Shown piece by piece: positions 25,221-34,368 of a DNA stretch of 64,000 nt. The stretch comes from an uncultured Acetatifactor sp. (GTDB lineage: Bacteria > Bacillota > Clostridia > Lachnospirales > Lachnospiraceae): contig CAJUAP010000021.1 in the NCBI GenBank assembly GCA_910584435.1, positions 1 through 64,000 of the forward strand. Direction: 5' to 3'. Position 1 is the first letter of the stretch, and every line of letters begins with the position of its first letter. The notes below the pieces were generated by a model that ran no database searches, was not told the origin of the DNA, and saw nothing but the letters and a program-made list of their open reading frames with translations. The translations under genes and the position numbers were made by a program.

Positions 25221-27363
25221 ATGAAAAAAATATATTGTATATTGGCGCTGCTGTGCTGCGCCTTTTTGTCGTGCTGCGGCATTGAGAACGGGGAGAGCAG
25301 AAAGGATACGGACAGGACAGACACAGGGGTTTCGCAGGAGGCGGTTACGGAATACCGGGACATCCGCTCCGAATCAAAAGAAGTGTTCAGCATGGAAGGA
25401 ATCATGGGCAGTATGGTGGGGCTGCAGTTTTTCCAAGGAGAGCGTGCCATGATCTGGGCGGTCCGCAAGGACGGACTGGCGGACATCTATCTGTACCGGG
25501 AGGACGGCCGCCGGGAGCTGCTGCTGGAAGGAATGCCGGAGGACTATTCCTTTGCCCGGTGGTTTATAGATGAGGAGGGGGGATTCTACCGGTGTAATAA
25601 TATCGGCGAAAGCCTGGTCAAGATGGACGCGGAAGGGAAGGAGCTGTACCGTGTACCATTGGAGGCCATAGGCACAAACAGAATCGAGGAGCTGTGCCAG
25701 CTTGCGGACGGCAGAATCCTGCTCACCTATTCGGAAAAGGACAGCAGCGACCCTTATGTACTGTCGGAGATGGACCCTGATACGGGGGAAATATCCAGGG
25801 TGGGCACGGTCAGGTTGGACGATTCATCCGCGCATGTGGCGGCAGGAGAAGAAGGGATGTTGTACCTGGATGCCAGCGGCGTATCGGAGATCAACCTTGA
25901 GAACGGCCGTGAAGAACGGAAACTGTCATTTGTGGGCACATCCTACCGGCTGCTGGAGGATGTACAATGGGATTCTATCGAGAGTTTCCGTATGCTGGAA
26001 GATGGCAGTGTGGAACTTCTGCGATACAAGCGCGACCAGGAAAGCTGGGAGAAGACATTTGTATCCGAGGTGCTGCAGGCGAAGACAGAGGCTACCCAAA
26101 GGGATGTGCTGACCATGAGGTGCTGGAATATAACCGGAATGGGCGACTTTGGGGGGACGAAATCCTGGCTGAAGAACCAGATGGAGCGGTTCAACCAGCA
26201 GAACAGCAGATATATGGTGGTTCTGGACGAGTGCCCGGAGGGGGGCGGAGAGGGAGGACTTCGCCAGGCAGACCAGCATTGAGATGACGGCGGGCGGAGG
26301 GCCGGATCTGCTGTACGGGAACGTGCTGGGCGATTACGCCTGGGGCGCAATACGGAAAGGTGTCCTGGCGGATCTGGCTCCTTACATAGAGGCTTCCGTA
26401 ATCAGGGATGAGGACTACTTCCCGGATGCATTTGACTGCTGGCGAGAGGGAGAAGGTATCTACGGCGTATGTCTGGATGCAAATGTAAGAGGCTGGCGGA
26501 TACGAAAGGGCGTGCTGGACGGGGACAGTGTGCCTGACGGGAACGCACTGGCGGATGCCCTGCTGGCCCGGACGGAGGATGCTGTACTGTCCGCCGGGTA
26601 CGATTCAGGGGAGGTCCTCCGCTGGCTGCTGGAAGGCTCCGGGGATTTCTGGGGGACGCTGGACTGGGAAACCGGAAGATGCAGTTTTACGGGAGCCTCC
26701 TTTGCCAGAATACTGGAAACGGCAAAACGCTACGGAAATAATGGTCTGGCGGAGAAGCCGGAAATCATAGAACCCAGGGCATATGGGATTGAGGGGATTG
26801 ACACTGCCGCAGACAGGGCGGCGGAGGGGATGGAGGCGGCTGGCGTGCCGTTTGACGATGGCTTCCATTCGGTAATGGTATATACCGCCGACAGGATAAT
26901 GGCTGTCAACGCTAATTCCGCCCATACGGAGGGTGCGTGGGAATTTATCAGTTTCCTCCTGGGTGAAGAGGCGCAGCTGGCATTTCAGAGGCCGGATTCC
27001 TCAGGTTATGGAACGCCGGTGCACAAAGGAGCCTTTGAGGAATGCATCAAGGCAGCAATAGCTTTTTTTTCCGAGGTTTCGCAGAAGGGAAGCGTAAAAA
27101 CACTGCCCGGCTATGAAGTGATTGACGTTTCGGGAAAGACCATAAGAAAATATCCAAGGGACATTGAAAACATATCGGACGAAAGGGTGGAGGAATTCAG
27201 GGCAATGCTGGAGGATGCCAGACCCCTGCCCATCCGGACGGCACCGCTGCTGGACATCATTGCTGAGGAAGCGGAATACTATTTTGACGGAACGAAGAGC
27301 ATAGAAGAAGTCACTGCTGTTATACAGAACAGGGTGCAGCTGTATATGGACGAGACCAGGTGA
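25221..27363 (+). pseudogene. Extracellular solute-binding lipoprotein, frameshifted
   Basis: Two consecutive frames (25221-26282 and about 26254-27363) together encode a protein of about 713 residues. The first has a lipoprotein signal (LLCCAFLSCC, lipobox LSCC), a beta-propeller-like N-terminal part and the start of a family 1 solute-binding domain (KNQMERFNQQNSRYMVVL). The second carries the rest (EMTAGGGPDLLYGN, then GAWEFISFLLGEEAQ). Deleting one G from the run at about 26245-26255 restores a single frame through EEDFARQTSIEM. GGAGGG lies eight bases before the ATG. No ABC permease genes are adjacent. An assembly error is possible; otherwise it is a recent pseudogene. Confidence 0.75.
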
Positions 27364-27373
27364 GGCAGAGCAA

Positions 27374-27402
27374 TTGACATTTTTTGTGCATGCTATTATA
27401 AT
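27374..27402 (+). promoter_or_regulatory. Consensus sigma-A promoter
   Basis: TTGACA (27374-27379), 17 bases, TATAAT (27397-27402): a perfect consensus, about 64 bases before the start of the membrane protein gene at 27466. Confidence 0.85.
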
Positions 27403-27465
27403 GTTTATCACATTGTATAGCCACCTCTTTGGGCGGCATGACGGGAAGTGAGGAATAAGGTACAC

Positions 27466-28989
27466 ATGAAGAGCTTTTTCCAGGAAAAGACATTCTGCCG
27501 CATTTTTAATACCATATGCATCCCTGTGTTTTTTTTGCTTTTTTATTACTGCCTTAGCATTACCGGGGAAAACAGAGCAGATATGGATGAGTTTATTTAT
27601 TTTAAAAGCGACTCCATCCTGCTTAATGTATTTACGATTTGCTTGTCTCTGTTTTTCCTATACTTCATCGGCAGACTTTCCGGCAGACTGAAAACCCTGC
27701 GCTCAAGAAATCTCCTGCTCGGCTGCTCCTGCCTGTTATCCGCCGTAATGGGATTTTATTGGCTCTTTGGAAGTAAGACAAGTCCACAGGCTGACCAAAT
27801 GTACCTGTGCCAATACGCCAGCGCCTTCAACCACGGAGATTACACCGCGCTGGAACGAGGCGGCTACATCGCCAGATATCCGCAGCAGCTTGGTATGATC
27901 ACCTTGCTGCGGGGCATCTTTATCCTGTTCGGCGATATGAATTACCTTCCCTTCCAATGCCTGGCTGCCGTCTGCATTCCTCTGATGGTACTATCAGGCT
28001 GTCAAATCGTCAGATACCTCTCAGATAACAACGTCCAAGCCGAAGTTTACTATTTACTGTTTATCCTCTGCTGCTTTCCCATGTATGCCTATATTCCCTT
28101 TGTGTACGGGGATCTGATCTCTGCCATTTTATGTCTGTTCGGCACATGGATGTATCTGTCCTGTCTGAAACGGTTCTCCTTCCCACGCCTGATACTGTTC
28201 GGCGTCTCCATTGGACTGGGAGTTCAGCTCCGGCAGAACTGCCTTATCTTTGTGATTGCATTGACAATTGTAATGCTGATCAAAATGCTGTTTCATCACA
28301 CTCGCCGGAATCTGATGATGATCCTTGCACTCTTCGCCGGGTGCGCAGTATTACAGTTTGCCCTATGGGGATTCTATTATGATGTAAGAGACAAAGACGC
28401 TTCTGCCATCCCTCCGATTCTCTATATCACCATGGGACTGAACGACGATTATCAGAGGGCAGGCTGGCATAATCAATATGAATATAACACCTTTGACGCA
28501 TTTGACGACAATACAGCACTGGCAACGGAAAAAGGCTGTGAAGATTTAAAAATGTACTTTGGCATCTATCAAAATGATCCGGATTATATGGTAGATTTCT
28601 TTGTGCGGAAAATGAATTCACAGTGGAACGCGCCAATGTATCAAAGTCTGGCTGCCAACAACCATATCACCGGCTCCCAATGGCCATTGGCAAAAGAAAT
28701 CTACAGCTATGGGAAGCTGACTGAGGCAGTGGAAGCCGGCATGAAGATATTCCAGCTCCTTCTATATGGCAGTATCCTTTTCCTGCTTATCCTGCACAGG
28801 AAAGAATATGTCCGCATAGAACAATACCTGCTGCTGATTGCCGTATTCGGCGGCTTCCTGTTCTCTCTCCTCTGGGAGGCCAAAACCCGGTATGTACTGC
28901 CCTACCTCTTCCTGCAGATACCTTATATGGCCATGGGCGTAAACGAAATCATCGTTACTATCCGCCGCAGACAGTCACGATTGGCATAA
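27466..28989 (+). CDS. GT-C-type integral membrane glycosyltransferase-like protein
   Basis: A 507-residue polytopic protein with about twelve helices. The extracytoplasmic loop with SPQADQMYLCQYASAFNHGD, followed by YPQQLGMITLL, resembles dolichyl/polyprenyl-phosphate mannosyltransferase-like proteins found in clostridial surface-glycan loci. The ATG at 27466 has AAGG five bases upstream; a GTG six codons earlier is possible. A perfect promoter precedes it. It is codirectional with the following two small genes but separated from them by about 100 bp. Sugar and acceptor are not known. Confidence 0.7.
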   Translation: MKSFFQEKTFCRIFNTICIPVFFLLFYYCLSITGENRADMDEFIYFKSDSILLNVFTICLSLFFLYFIGRLSGRLKTLRSRNLLLGCSCLLSAVMGFYWLFGSKTSPQADQMYLCQYASAFNHGDYTALERGGYIARYPQQLGMITLLRGIFILFGDMNYLPFQCLAAVCIPLMVLSGCQIVRYLSDNNVQAEVYYLLFILCCFPMYAYIPFVYGDLISAILCLFGTWMYLSCLKRFSFPRLILFGVSIGLGVQLRQNCLIFVIALTIVMLIKMLFHHTRRNLMMILALFAGCAVLQFALWGFYYDVRDKDASAIPPILYITMGLNDDYQRAGWHNQYEYNTFDAFDDNTALATEKGCEDLKMYFGIYQNDPDYMVDFFVRKMNSQWNAPMYQSLAANNHITGSQWPLAKEIYSYGKLTEAVEAGMKIFQLLLYGSILFLLILHRKEYVRIEQYLLLIAVFGGFLFSLLWEAKTRYVLPYLFLQIPYMAMGVNEIIVTIRRRQSRLA

Positions 28990-29094
28990 ACTAAGTGGTG
29001 GCAGGAAGAAATTTAATGAAAATATGATAGAAATATGAGAACGATTATGGTATTCTGTTAGAAGTACAAATTAGAAATTGGTGGAGGTATCCGT

Positions 29095-29418
29095 ATGGCT
29101 GGAAGGATTATTGGACTTGTATCTTGTCTGATGTGTGCTGTTCCATTTTTAATTATTTCTGTTTACAATAAAGACAGTAAAGAACCAATCAATTTTTGGA
29201 GCGGAGATACAACATTAAAATCGAAAGTCAAGAATGTAACGGAATATAATAATAAAATGGCGGTCTTATACAAAAGGTATGCCATTGCATTTATAATTTC
29301 AGGCATAGGATTTGTAATTTTACCTTTTCTTGGTATTATTATGGTATGTTTCGACTGTACACTGGGTATTTATCTCATGTATCGAAACTATAAAAAAATA
29401 TTAAATTTGTATTCATAA
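29095..29418 (+). CDS. Small membrane protein of unknown function
   Basis: A 107-residue protein with two or three hydrophobic helices (about 5-23, 64-80 and 82-96) and a polar loop containing INFWSGDTTLKSKVKNV and YNNKMAVLYKRY. A clear GGAGG lies eight bases before the ATG. I recall similar short proteins from Lachnospiraceae but cannot assign a named family or function. Codon usage is more A/T-rich than its neighbours. Confidence 0.7.
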   Translation: MAGRIIGLVSCLMCAVPFLIISVYNKDSKEPINFWSGDTTLKSKVKNVTEYNNKMAVLYKRYAIAFIISGIGFVILPFLGIIMVCFDCTLGIYLMYRNYKKILNLYS

Positions 29419-29608
29419 CATCAAAAGTTGATTGAGACAGCATTTGTCTAAGCAGCCATTACCACAAGATTCCAATTGCTGATTTAAGCTTGAGTACAGC
29501 ATAAAGCCAACCGGCGTTCTCAGAGTCTGGCCATACCGCAAAGCCTTGAAAATCGGGGAACGCCAGAACAGCCAGCTGATAAAAACTTAAATTTAAGGAG
29601 AAAACGAA

Positions 29609-29839
29609 ATGAAATGTCCCTTTTGTGACACAGAAATGCTGCAAGGGTATTTGAATTGCGGATTAGCCCTTTGGAGTACCAGGAAACATAAGATAAGTCT
29701 GCTTCCAGACGATAAAGAACAATACGCCTTCCGGCTGGGCCAGCCGCTCACATCACCAAATCATGTGAGCAGCAGCTACTGCACTGAATGTAAGCGAATG
29801 ATAATTGACTGTGCAGAGTATGAAAGCAACATAGAATGA
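29609..29839 (+). CDS. Small zinc-ribbon-like protein (DUF6487-type)
   Basis: A 76-residue protein beginning MKCPFCDTEMLQGYL, with a second Cys pair in YCTECKRMIIDC. The two CxxC pairs suit a zinc ribbon. The pattern matches the short PF20097-type proteins of Firmicutes; function unknown. AAGGAG lies nine bases before the ATG. It ends 10 bases before the convergent end of the glycan locus, with no terminator visible between them. Confidence 0.75.
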   Translation: MKCPFCDTEMLQGYLNCGLALWSTRKHKISLLPDDKEQYAFRLGQPLTSPNHVSSSYCTECKRMIIDCAEYESNIE

Positions 29840-29849
29840 CAGCCTGCGT

Positions 29850-31931
29850 TTACTGTTTTACCTTCAGTGAAAAATCGCTTCTGCTCAAGGAGAAATTCGG
29901 ATTATAATACGGGTCCCCCTTTTCCAGCTCCTTCTTCCACTTCCTGCGGAATCTCTCAGATTCACGGTCATAGCGCTCCGCTTTTTCCCCGGTATCATCC
30001 AATCCTCTGGAAACGGACTCATAGTGAAACAGCTCCGCAAACGGCGTAAATACATTGAGCAGCCCTTTCTCCCGAAGCTTCAGGCACAGATCCACATCAT
30101 TGAGCGAAACGGCAAAATCCTCATCCAATCCGCCGACTTCCTGATAAAGACTCTTTTTCACCATCAGACATGCCCCTGTCACCGCCGTCACATCCTGCGC
30201 ATAACACAGCCGCCCCATATACCCAAGGTTCTGGCGGGGCTGCTTGTAATGGGTATGGCCTGCGGTTCCATGGGCCCCCAATCCGATGACTACCCCTGCA
30301 TGCTGTATGGTTTTATCTCCGTAGAAAAGCTTCGCCCCCACTGCCCCCACGTCTTCCCGCTGGGCATACATCAGAAGTTCCTCCATCCAATTGACTGTAA
30401 TTACTTCTGTATCATTATTTAACAGCAGCAGATATTCACCGGAAGCATGGACCGCCCCCAGATTATTCACAGCAGAATAATTAAAATCACCTTCGTAAAC
30501 CGCAATCCCTATTCTGCCGTCCTCACTGCGGTAAAATTTTCCCTGGGCTGATGTCTGGATTGTTTTCTCTTCCATCCCTTCAATACGATTGCCTTCTACT
30601 GCCCCTTCCGGCATAGCCTTACGATAATCATATCCCAGCAGACTGTTATAATACGTTCTGATTTCCTCTGTAGTGCTGTTATTTTCCACAATGATAATCT
30701 CATAATTATCATAGGTGGACTTTTCCACAATGGAAATGATACAGCGCTGCAGATCCTCCGCGTGATCCTTATTTGCTATAATAATGGAAATCTTCGGTGT
30801 CCCCATAATCTGATAGCGGATTCGGAAAATTGTCTCGAAGGCCCTGGTGCTCTCAATCTTAAAATGCGCAAACCCATGTTTCTTCAAATGCTCCGCCACC
30901 GCTCCTTTTGCTGCCTCAATGGCATAGGGCTTGGCCTCAATACCGGATGCAGTACTGCCGGAATGACTCCTCCAATAATACATCAGCCGTGGCACATGGA
31001 CAATATTCTTCGCGTTGTCCGTCAAACGCAGAATCATATCATGATCCTGGCTCCCGTCGAATTTTGACCGGAACAATTCATCGCCATCCAGAAGTCTTCT
31101 GTGAAACACGCTGAAATGACAAATGTAATTGTTTGCACGCAGATTGTCCGGCGCATAATCCGGCTTAAAATGCATGGTGAGCATATGATTGATATCGCTG
31201 CCTTTAAACGTGGTCTCATCACAATACAGATAATCCGCATCGTTCTCGTTGATTGCCTTCACATATTCATACAGTACACTGGGATGAAGGATATCGTCCT
31301 GATCCAAGAGACCGATATATTCACCGGAAGCCATCTTCAGACAGGCATTGGTATTGTCTGCAATTCCGCCGTTCTTCTCCAGGTGCCGGTATACAATCCT
31401 GCCATCGGATCTTGCGGCATATTCCCTGCAGATATCACCTATATAGCCATGTGCTTCATCGGAGCCATCCGCCAGACATAACTCCCAGTTAGAATAGGTC
31501 TGGTTCATCACGGAATCCAGCATTTCCTTTTGAAACTGCATCCCATTGTTCCACAGAGGCACTAAAATGCTGATCTTTACCATCCTTGGAAATACAGTGT
31601 TTCTCTCTGCCTCTGTCTGCTCCGGTGTGGGGAAGCTCTGTGTGCCGAATTGCTTCATAGCCTCCCGTTCCCTCCTTTTATAATCCAGCTTCTGCACCAC
31701 CCCTTTGGGTCCGCCGCAGTTTCCAATCCTGTCCTTCTGCCTTATGGCCCAATGTACAAGGCTTCTGGCAGGCTTACTAACCTTCCAGAGAGGGTTCTTC
31801 TTAATGCGGTTTAATTTCCAGGCCAGCTCCTCATTTTTTGCTTCCAAATCCGCCACACGTCCTGCCAAATCCGCACATTTTAAATGTTCCTGCTCATAAG
31901 CTTCTCTATAATCTGTCTCTTTTTCATCCAT
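29850..31931 (-). CDS. Bifunctional family 2 glycosyltransferase
   Basis: A 693-residue cytosolic or peripheral enzyme with an N-terminal coiled coil (about 10-45), then two GT-A domains. The first (about 118-350) has ISILVPLWNN and the DxD-type motif LLDQDD. The second (about 378-640) has ISIIIANKDH, LLNNDTE and a C-terminal LNDVDLCLKLREKG. Such double GT2 proteins build rhamnan-type and other wall polysaccharides by adding alternating linkages. The promoter-distal position in the locus, behind wzm/wzt, fits polymer assembly. 25 bp separate it from the upstream GT2 gene. Donor sugar is unknown; dTDP-rhamnose is a reasonable guess given the rml genes. Confidence 0.88.
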   Translation of the reverse strand: MDEKETDYREAYEQEHLKCADLAGRVADLEAKNEELAWKLNRIKKNPLWKVSKPARSLVHWAIRQKDRIGNCGGPKGVVQKLDYKRREREAMKQFGTQSFPTPEQTEAERNTVFPRMVKISILVPLWNNGMQFQKEMLDSVMNQTYSNWELCLADGSDEAHGYIGDICREYAARSDGRIVYRHLEKNGGIADNTNACLKMASGEYIGLLDQDDILHPSVLYEYVKAINENDADYLYCDETTFKGSDINHMLTMHFKPDYAPDNLRANNYICHFSVFHRRLLDGDELFRSKFDGSQDHDMILRLTDNAKNIVHVPRLMYYWRSHSGSTASGIEAKPYAIEAAKGAVAEHLKKHGFAHFKIESTRAFETIFRIRYQIMGTPKISIIIANKDHAEDLQRCIISIVEKSTYDNYEIIIVENNSTTEEIRTYYNSLLGYDYRKAMPEGAVEGNRIEGMEEKTIQTSAQGKFYRSEDGRIGIAVYEGDFNYSAVNNLGAVHASGEYLLLLNNDTEVITVNWMEELLMYAQREDVGAVGAKLFYGDKTIQHAGVVIGLGAHGTAGHTHYKQPRQNLGYMGRLCYAQDVTAVTGACLMVKKSLYQEVGGLDEDFAVSLNDVDLCLKLREKGLLNVFTPFAELFHYESVSRGLDDTGEKAERYDRESERFRRKWKKELEKGDPYYNPNFSLSRSDFSLKVKQ

Positions 31932-31956
31932 AGGAAATGCCTTTCTGAAATGATAC

Positions 31957-34368
31957 TCACAATTCCACCATACGATTGCTCCAATTTACTATCCTAAGTC
32001 CTGTGACCCGGTTTCTGGCTTCCATACCGAGCCGGTATCTTCCCTCCGGAACCGTCCCTTTCTCTAATTCCACCATAAATCCGCATAATCCCACCTTCTC
32101 CTGATCCGGCATATTCTCTTCCAGGTCAGGACGATACTGCCCTGCAAGTTTTACGGCATATACTTTGGCAGTTTTCTTCCCTTCCTCCGTACCCCCGTTG
32201 CCGTCAGATATCTGCTCCATCAGAAGCATTTTTTCATAGCATGCATTATTATCCCCCAGAACCACGCCATAACCCACGGCCTTCCTGTTCCGGCAGTCCT
32301 CCACCCGTACCATCAGACAGGCATCTATTCGGATTCCTTCCACAGAAACTGCCGCAAGCCGCCCCCTCACCCTCTGTACCGTATTTCCTGCAGTAAGATA
32401 CGCAGGGCGAATGGACACATCCAATCCTTCACGGTTCAAATGCAGGGAATAATAGGGGTCTGTCCCCTCCAATAACGGATGCATTTCGTAAAGCCTGTCT
32501 CTCTCCCGAAGCAATCTCGCCAGCTTTTCCGGTGTTTCGTCACCCCCCCTGCTCAGGGATTCGCAATGATATCCATACATATCATTCACACATACATTCT
32601 GATAACCCAATTCATACAGCCGAAAACAAAAGTCCACATCATTAAATGCAACCGGCAGCTCTTCCACAAATCCGCCGGCCTCCAGATATTTCTTCTTCTC
32701 CACCATAAGACATGCCGCTGTCACAGCCAGCACATTATGCCTTCCTCTGTTTGCGCCATAATAGTAATTCTTATTATCTTCAAGAAACTGAAGCTTGTGC
32801 ACAGGCCCCATGGGCAGATTTGTAATTCCCGCATGCTGTATCCGCACCGAATCGGGATAATACAATTTCATCCCCACTGCCCCTGTCTGCGGTCTCTCTG
32901 CCAACGCCGCCAATATTTCTATACATCCCGGCTCACACAGCATCACATCGTCATTCAAAAAAAGCAGCAGCTTTCCCCCGGCCTGTGCCGCCCCCAGGTT
33001 ACACAGCCTGGAAAAGTGAAACGGCTGGGGCCGGTACAGATACGTCATCCTGCCTCCGGCCGATGTAAATTCCTGTGCCAATGCTTCCGCCTGTCTGCGG
33101 TTCTCCTCGCTGCTGCCGTTGTCCACCAGAATTACTTCCCAGGAAAGTCCTGCCCCTGTCTGCTCTCCTGCCCCAATCATGCATCCTTTGAAACATTCTC
33201 TGAGAATCTCCGGATGATCCTTAGATAATATCACTATAGAGACCACAGGAGCATTTTCTACAAGAACATTTTCCATAACAGAAACCACAGGAACATTTTT
33301 CACAGAAACATTTTCCAGCAAAGCAGGATTCCCAGGGCTGCTGCTCTGCCTGAACTTTTGCAGCAATAAAGCCTGGCGTTTTCTCAAAAATGGCGATGTT
33401 TCCAGATACCGGTTCCTGCTCTCAGGACTGTCCGCAGTAAACCAGGGAATTGCAGCATGCCCTACCACACGGCTTCCCGGCTCATACCCTCCTGCCAGCT
33501 CCACCAATCCATGTATCCACATTTCATAGGCAGAAAAATCTGTCACCACATAAAAGGCCATTCCCCGTTCTGCATTCCTGTCCCTCCGGGCAAAAGCTGC
33601 AGACTGTCCGGCTTCCTGCCGCCCTGCTGCCTTCTGCCTGTCAGGATCGGCTTCCTGCTGTCCTGCTGCCTTCTGCCTGTCAGGATCGGCTTCCTGCCCC
33701 TGTATCCCCACTGCTCTGCGAAATAATTCCGCCCGAAGAACTACCACACTGCCAAAATAGAAGAAACTCTCCAACAAGTCCGGAGACCAATCCGGCTTAA
33801 ACCAGGGTGCGTACCTCTCCGATGCTGCAATACCGGATTCACCCTGCCCCCCACTGCCCGCATCCTCATCCCCATATAAAATAGATACCTCCGGATGCGC
33901 TGCAAAATAGCTCTGAACAACCTCGCAAAACCCTGATGCAAACCTTCCCTCACCGGCACGAATCACCACATATTGACAGCTATCCTCCATTGTCTCACTG
34001 CGTCCGGCAAGTCCGCTCTGACCTGCTTCCCCGTCTGCCGTCTGCCCCTCCTGTACCTTACCGTCTTGCGCCTTTCCCCTCTGTTCCTTACTGCTTTGCG
34101 CTTTTCCGCCCTGTTCCTTACTGCTTTGCGCTTTTCCGCTCTGTTCCTTACTGCTTTGCGCTTTTCCGCTCTGTTCCTTACTGCTTTGCGCTTTTCCGCT
34201 CTGTCGCGCTTCACAGGATTCCCCATGCTCCCCCTGTTTCCGCTCCAAAGCCGTGATCCAATCCTGGTAGGAACCCTTTCTATTCCGAAGAAGCTTTTCA
34301 TAGCGCCTGTTTTCCTTTTCTGCAAGCAGCCGCTTCACCACATTCTTAAGGCTCAATTCCCAAACCAC
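31957..34368 (-). CDS. Family 2 glycosyltransferase with expanded Lys/Gln/Ser repeat
   Basis: An 803-residue protein. After a short basic start there is a low-complexity array of ten-residue SGKAQSSKEQ units (about residues 55-96). A degenerate GT2-like half follows (YGDED near residue 165, then PWFKPDWSPDLLESF). A full GT2 domain spans about 375-660: VSIVILSKDHPEIL, the metal motif FLNDDV, and FNDVDFCFRLYELG. A C-terminal domain of about 140 residues is unassigned. The start overlaps the preceding gene's end by 16 bases. The repeats lie outside catalytic segments, so copy-number change would be tolerated in frame. Likely partner of the 693-residue GT2. Confidence 0.85.
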   Translation of the reverse strand: MVWELSLKNVVKRLLAEKENRRYEKLLRNRKGSYQDWITALERKQGEHGESCEARQSGKAQSSKEQSGKAQSSKEQSGKAQSSKEQGGKAQSSKEQRGKAQDGKVQEGQTADGEAGQSGLAGRSETMEDSCQYVVIRAGEGRFASGFCEVVQSYFAAHPEVSILYGDEDAGSGGQGESGIAASERYAPWFKPDWSPDLLESFFYFGSVVVLRAELFRRAVGIQGQEADPDRQKAAGQQEADPDRQKAAGRQEAGQSAAFARRDRNAERGMAFYVVTDFSAYEMWIHGLVELAGGYEPGSRVVGHAAIPWFTADSPESRNRYLETSPFLRKRQALLLQKFRQSSSPGNPALLENVSVKNVPVVSVMENVLVENAPVVSIVILSKDHPEILRECFKGCMIGAGEQTGAGLSWEVILVDNGSSEENRRQAEALAQEFTSAGGRMTYLYRPQPFHFSRLCNLGAAQAGGKLLLFLNDDVMLCEPGCIEILAALAERPQTGAVGMKLYYPDSVRIQHAGITNLPMGPVHKLQFLEDNKNYYYGANRGRHNVLAVTAACLMVEKKKYLEAGGFVEELPVAFNDVDFCFRLYELGYQNVCVNDMYGYHCESLSRGGDETPEKLARLLRERDRLYEMHPLLEGTDPYYSLHLNREGLDVSIRPAYLTAGNTVQRVRGRLAAVSVEGIRIDACLMVRVEDCRNRKAVGYGVVLGDNNACYEKMLLMEQISDGNGGTEEGKKTAKVYAVKLAGQYRPDLEENMPDQEKVGLCGFMVELEKGTVPEGRYRLGMEARNRVTGLRIVNWSNRMVEL
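34081..34203 (-). repeat. 30-bp in-frame tandem repeat
   Basis: CTGTTCCTTACTGCTTTGCG recurs at 34081, 34111, 34141 and 34171, four nearly identical 30-bp units within the GT2 gene. A 39-bp duplication lies in the same gene at 33623 and 33662. Confidence 0.9.
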
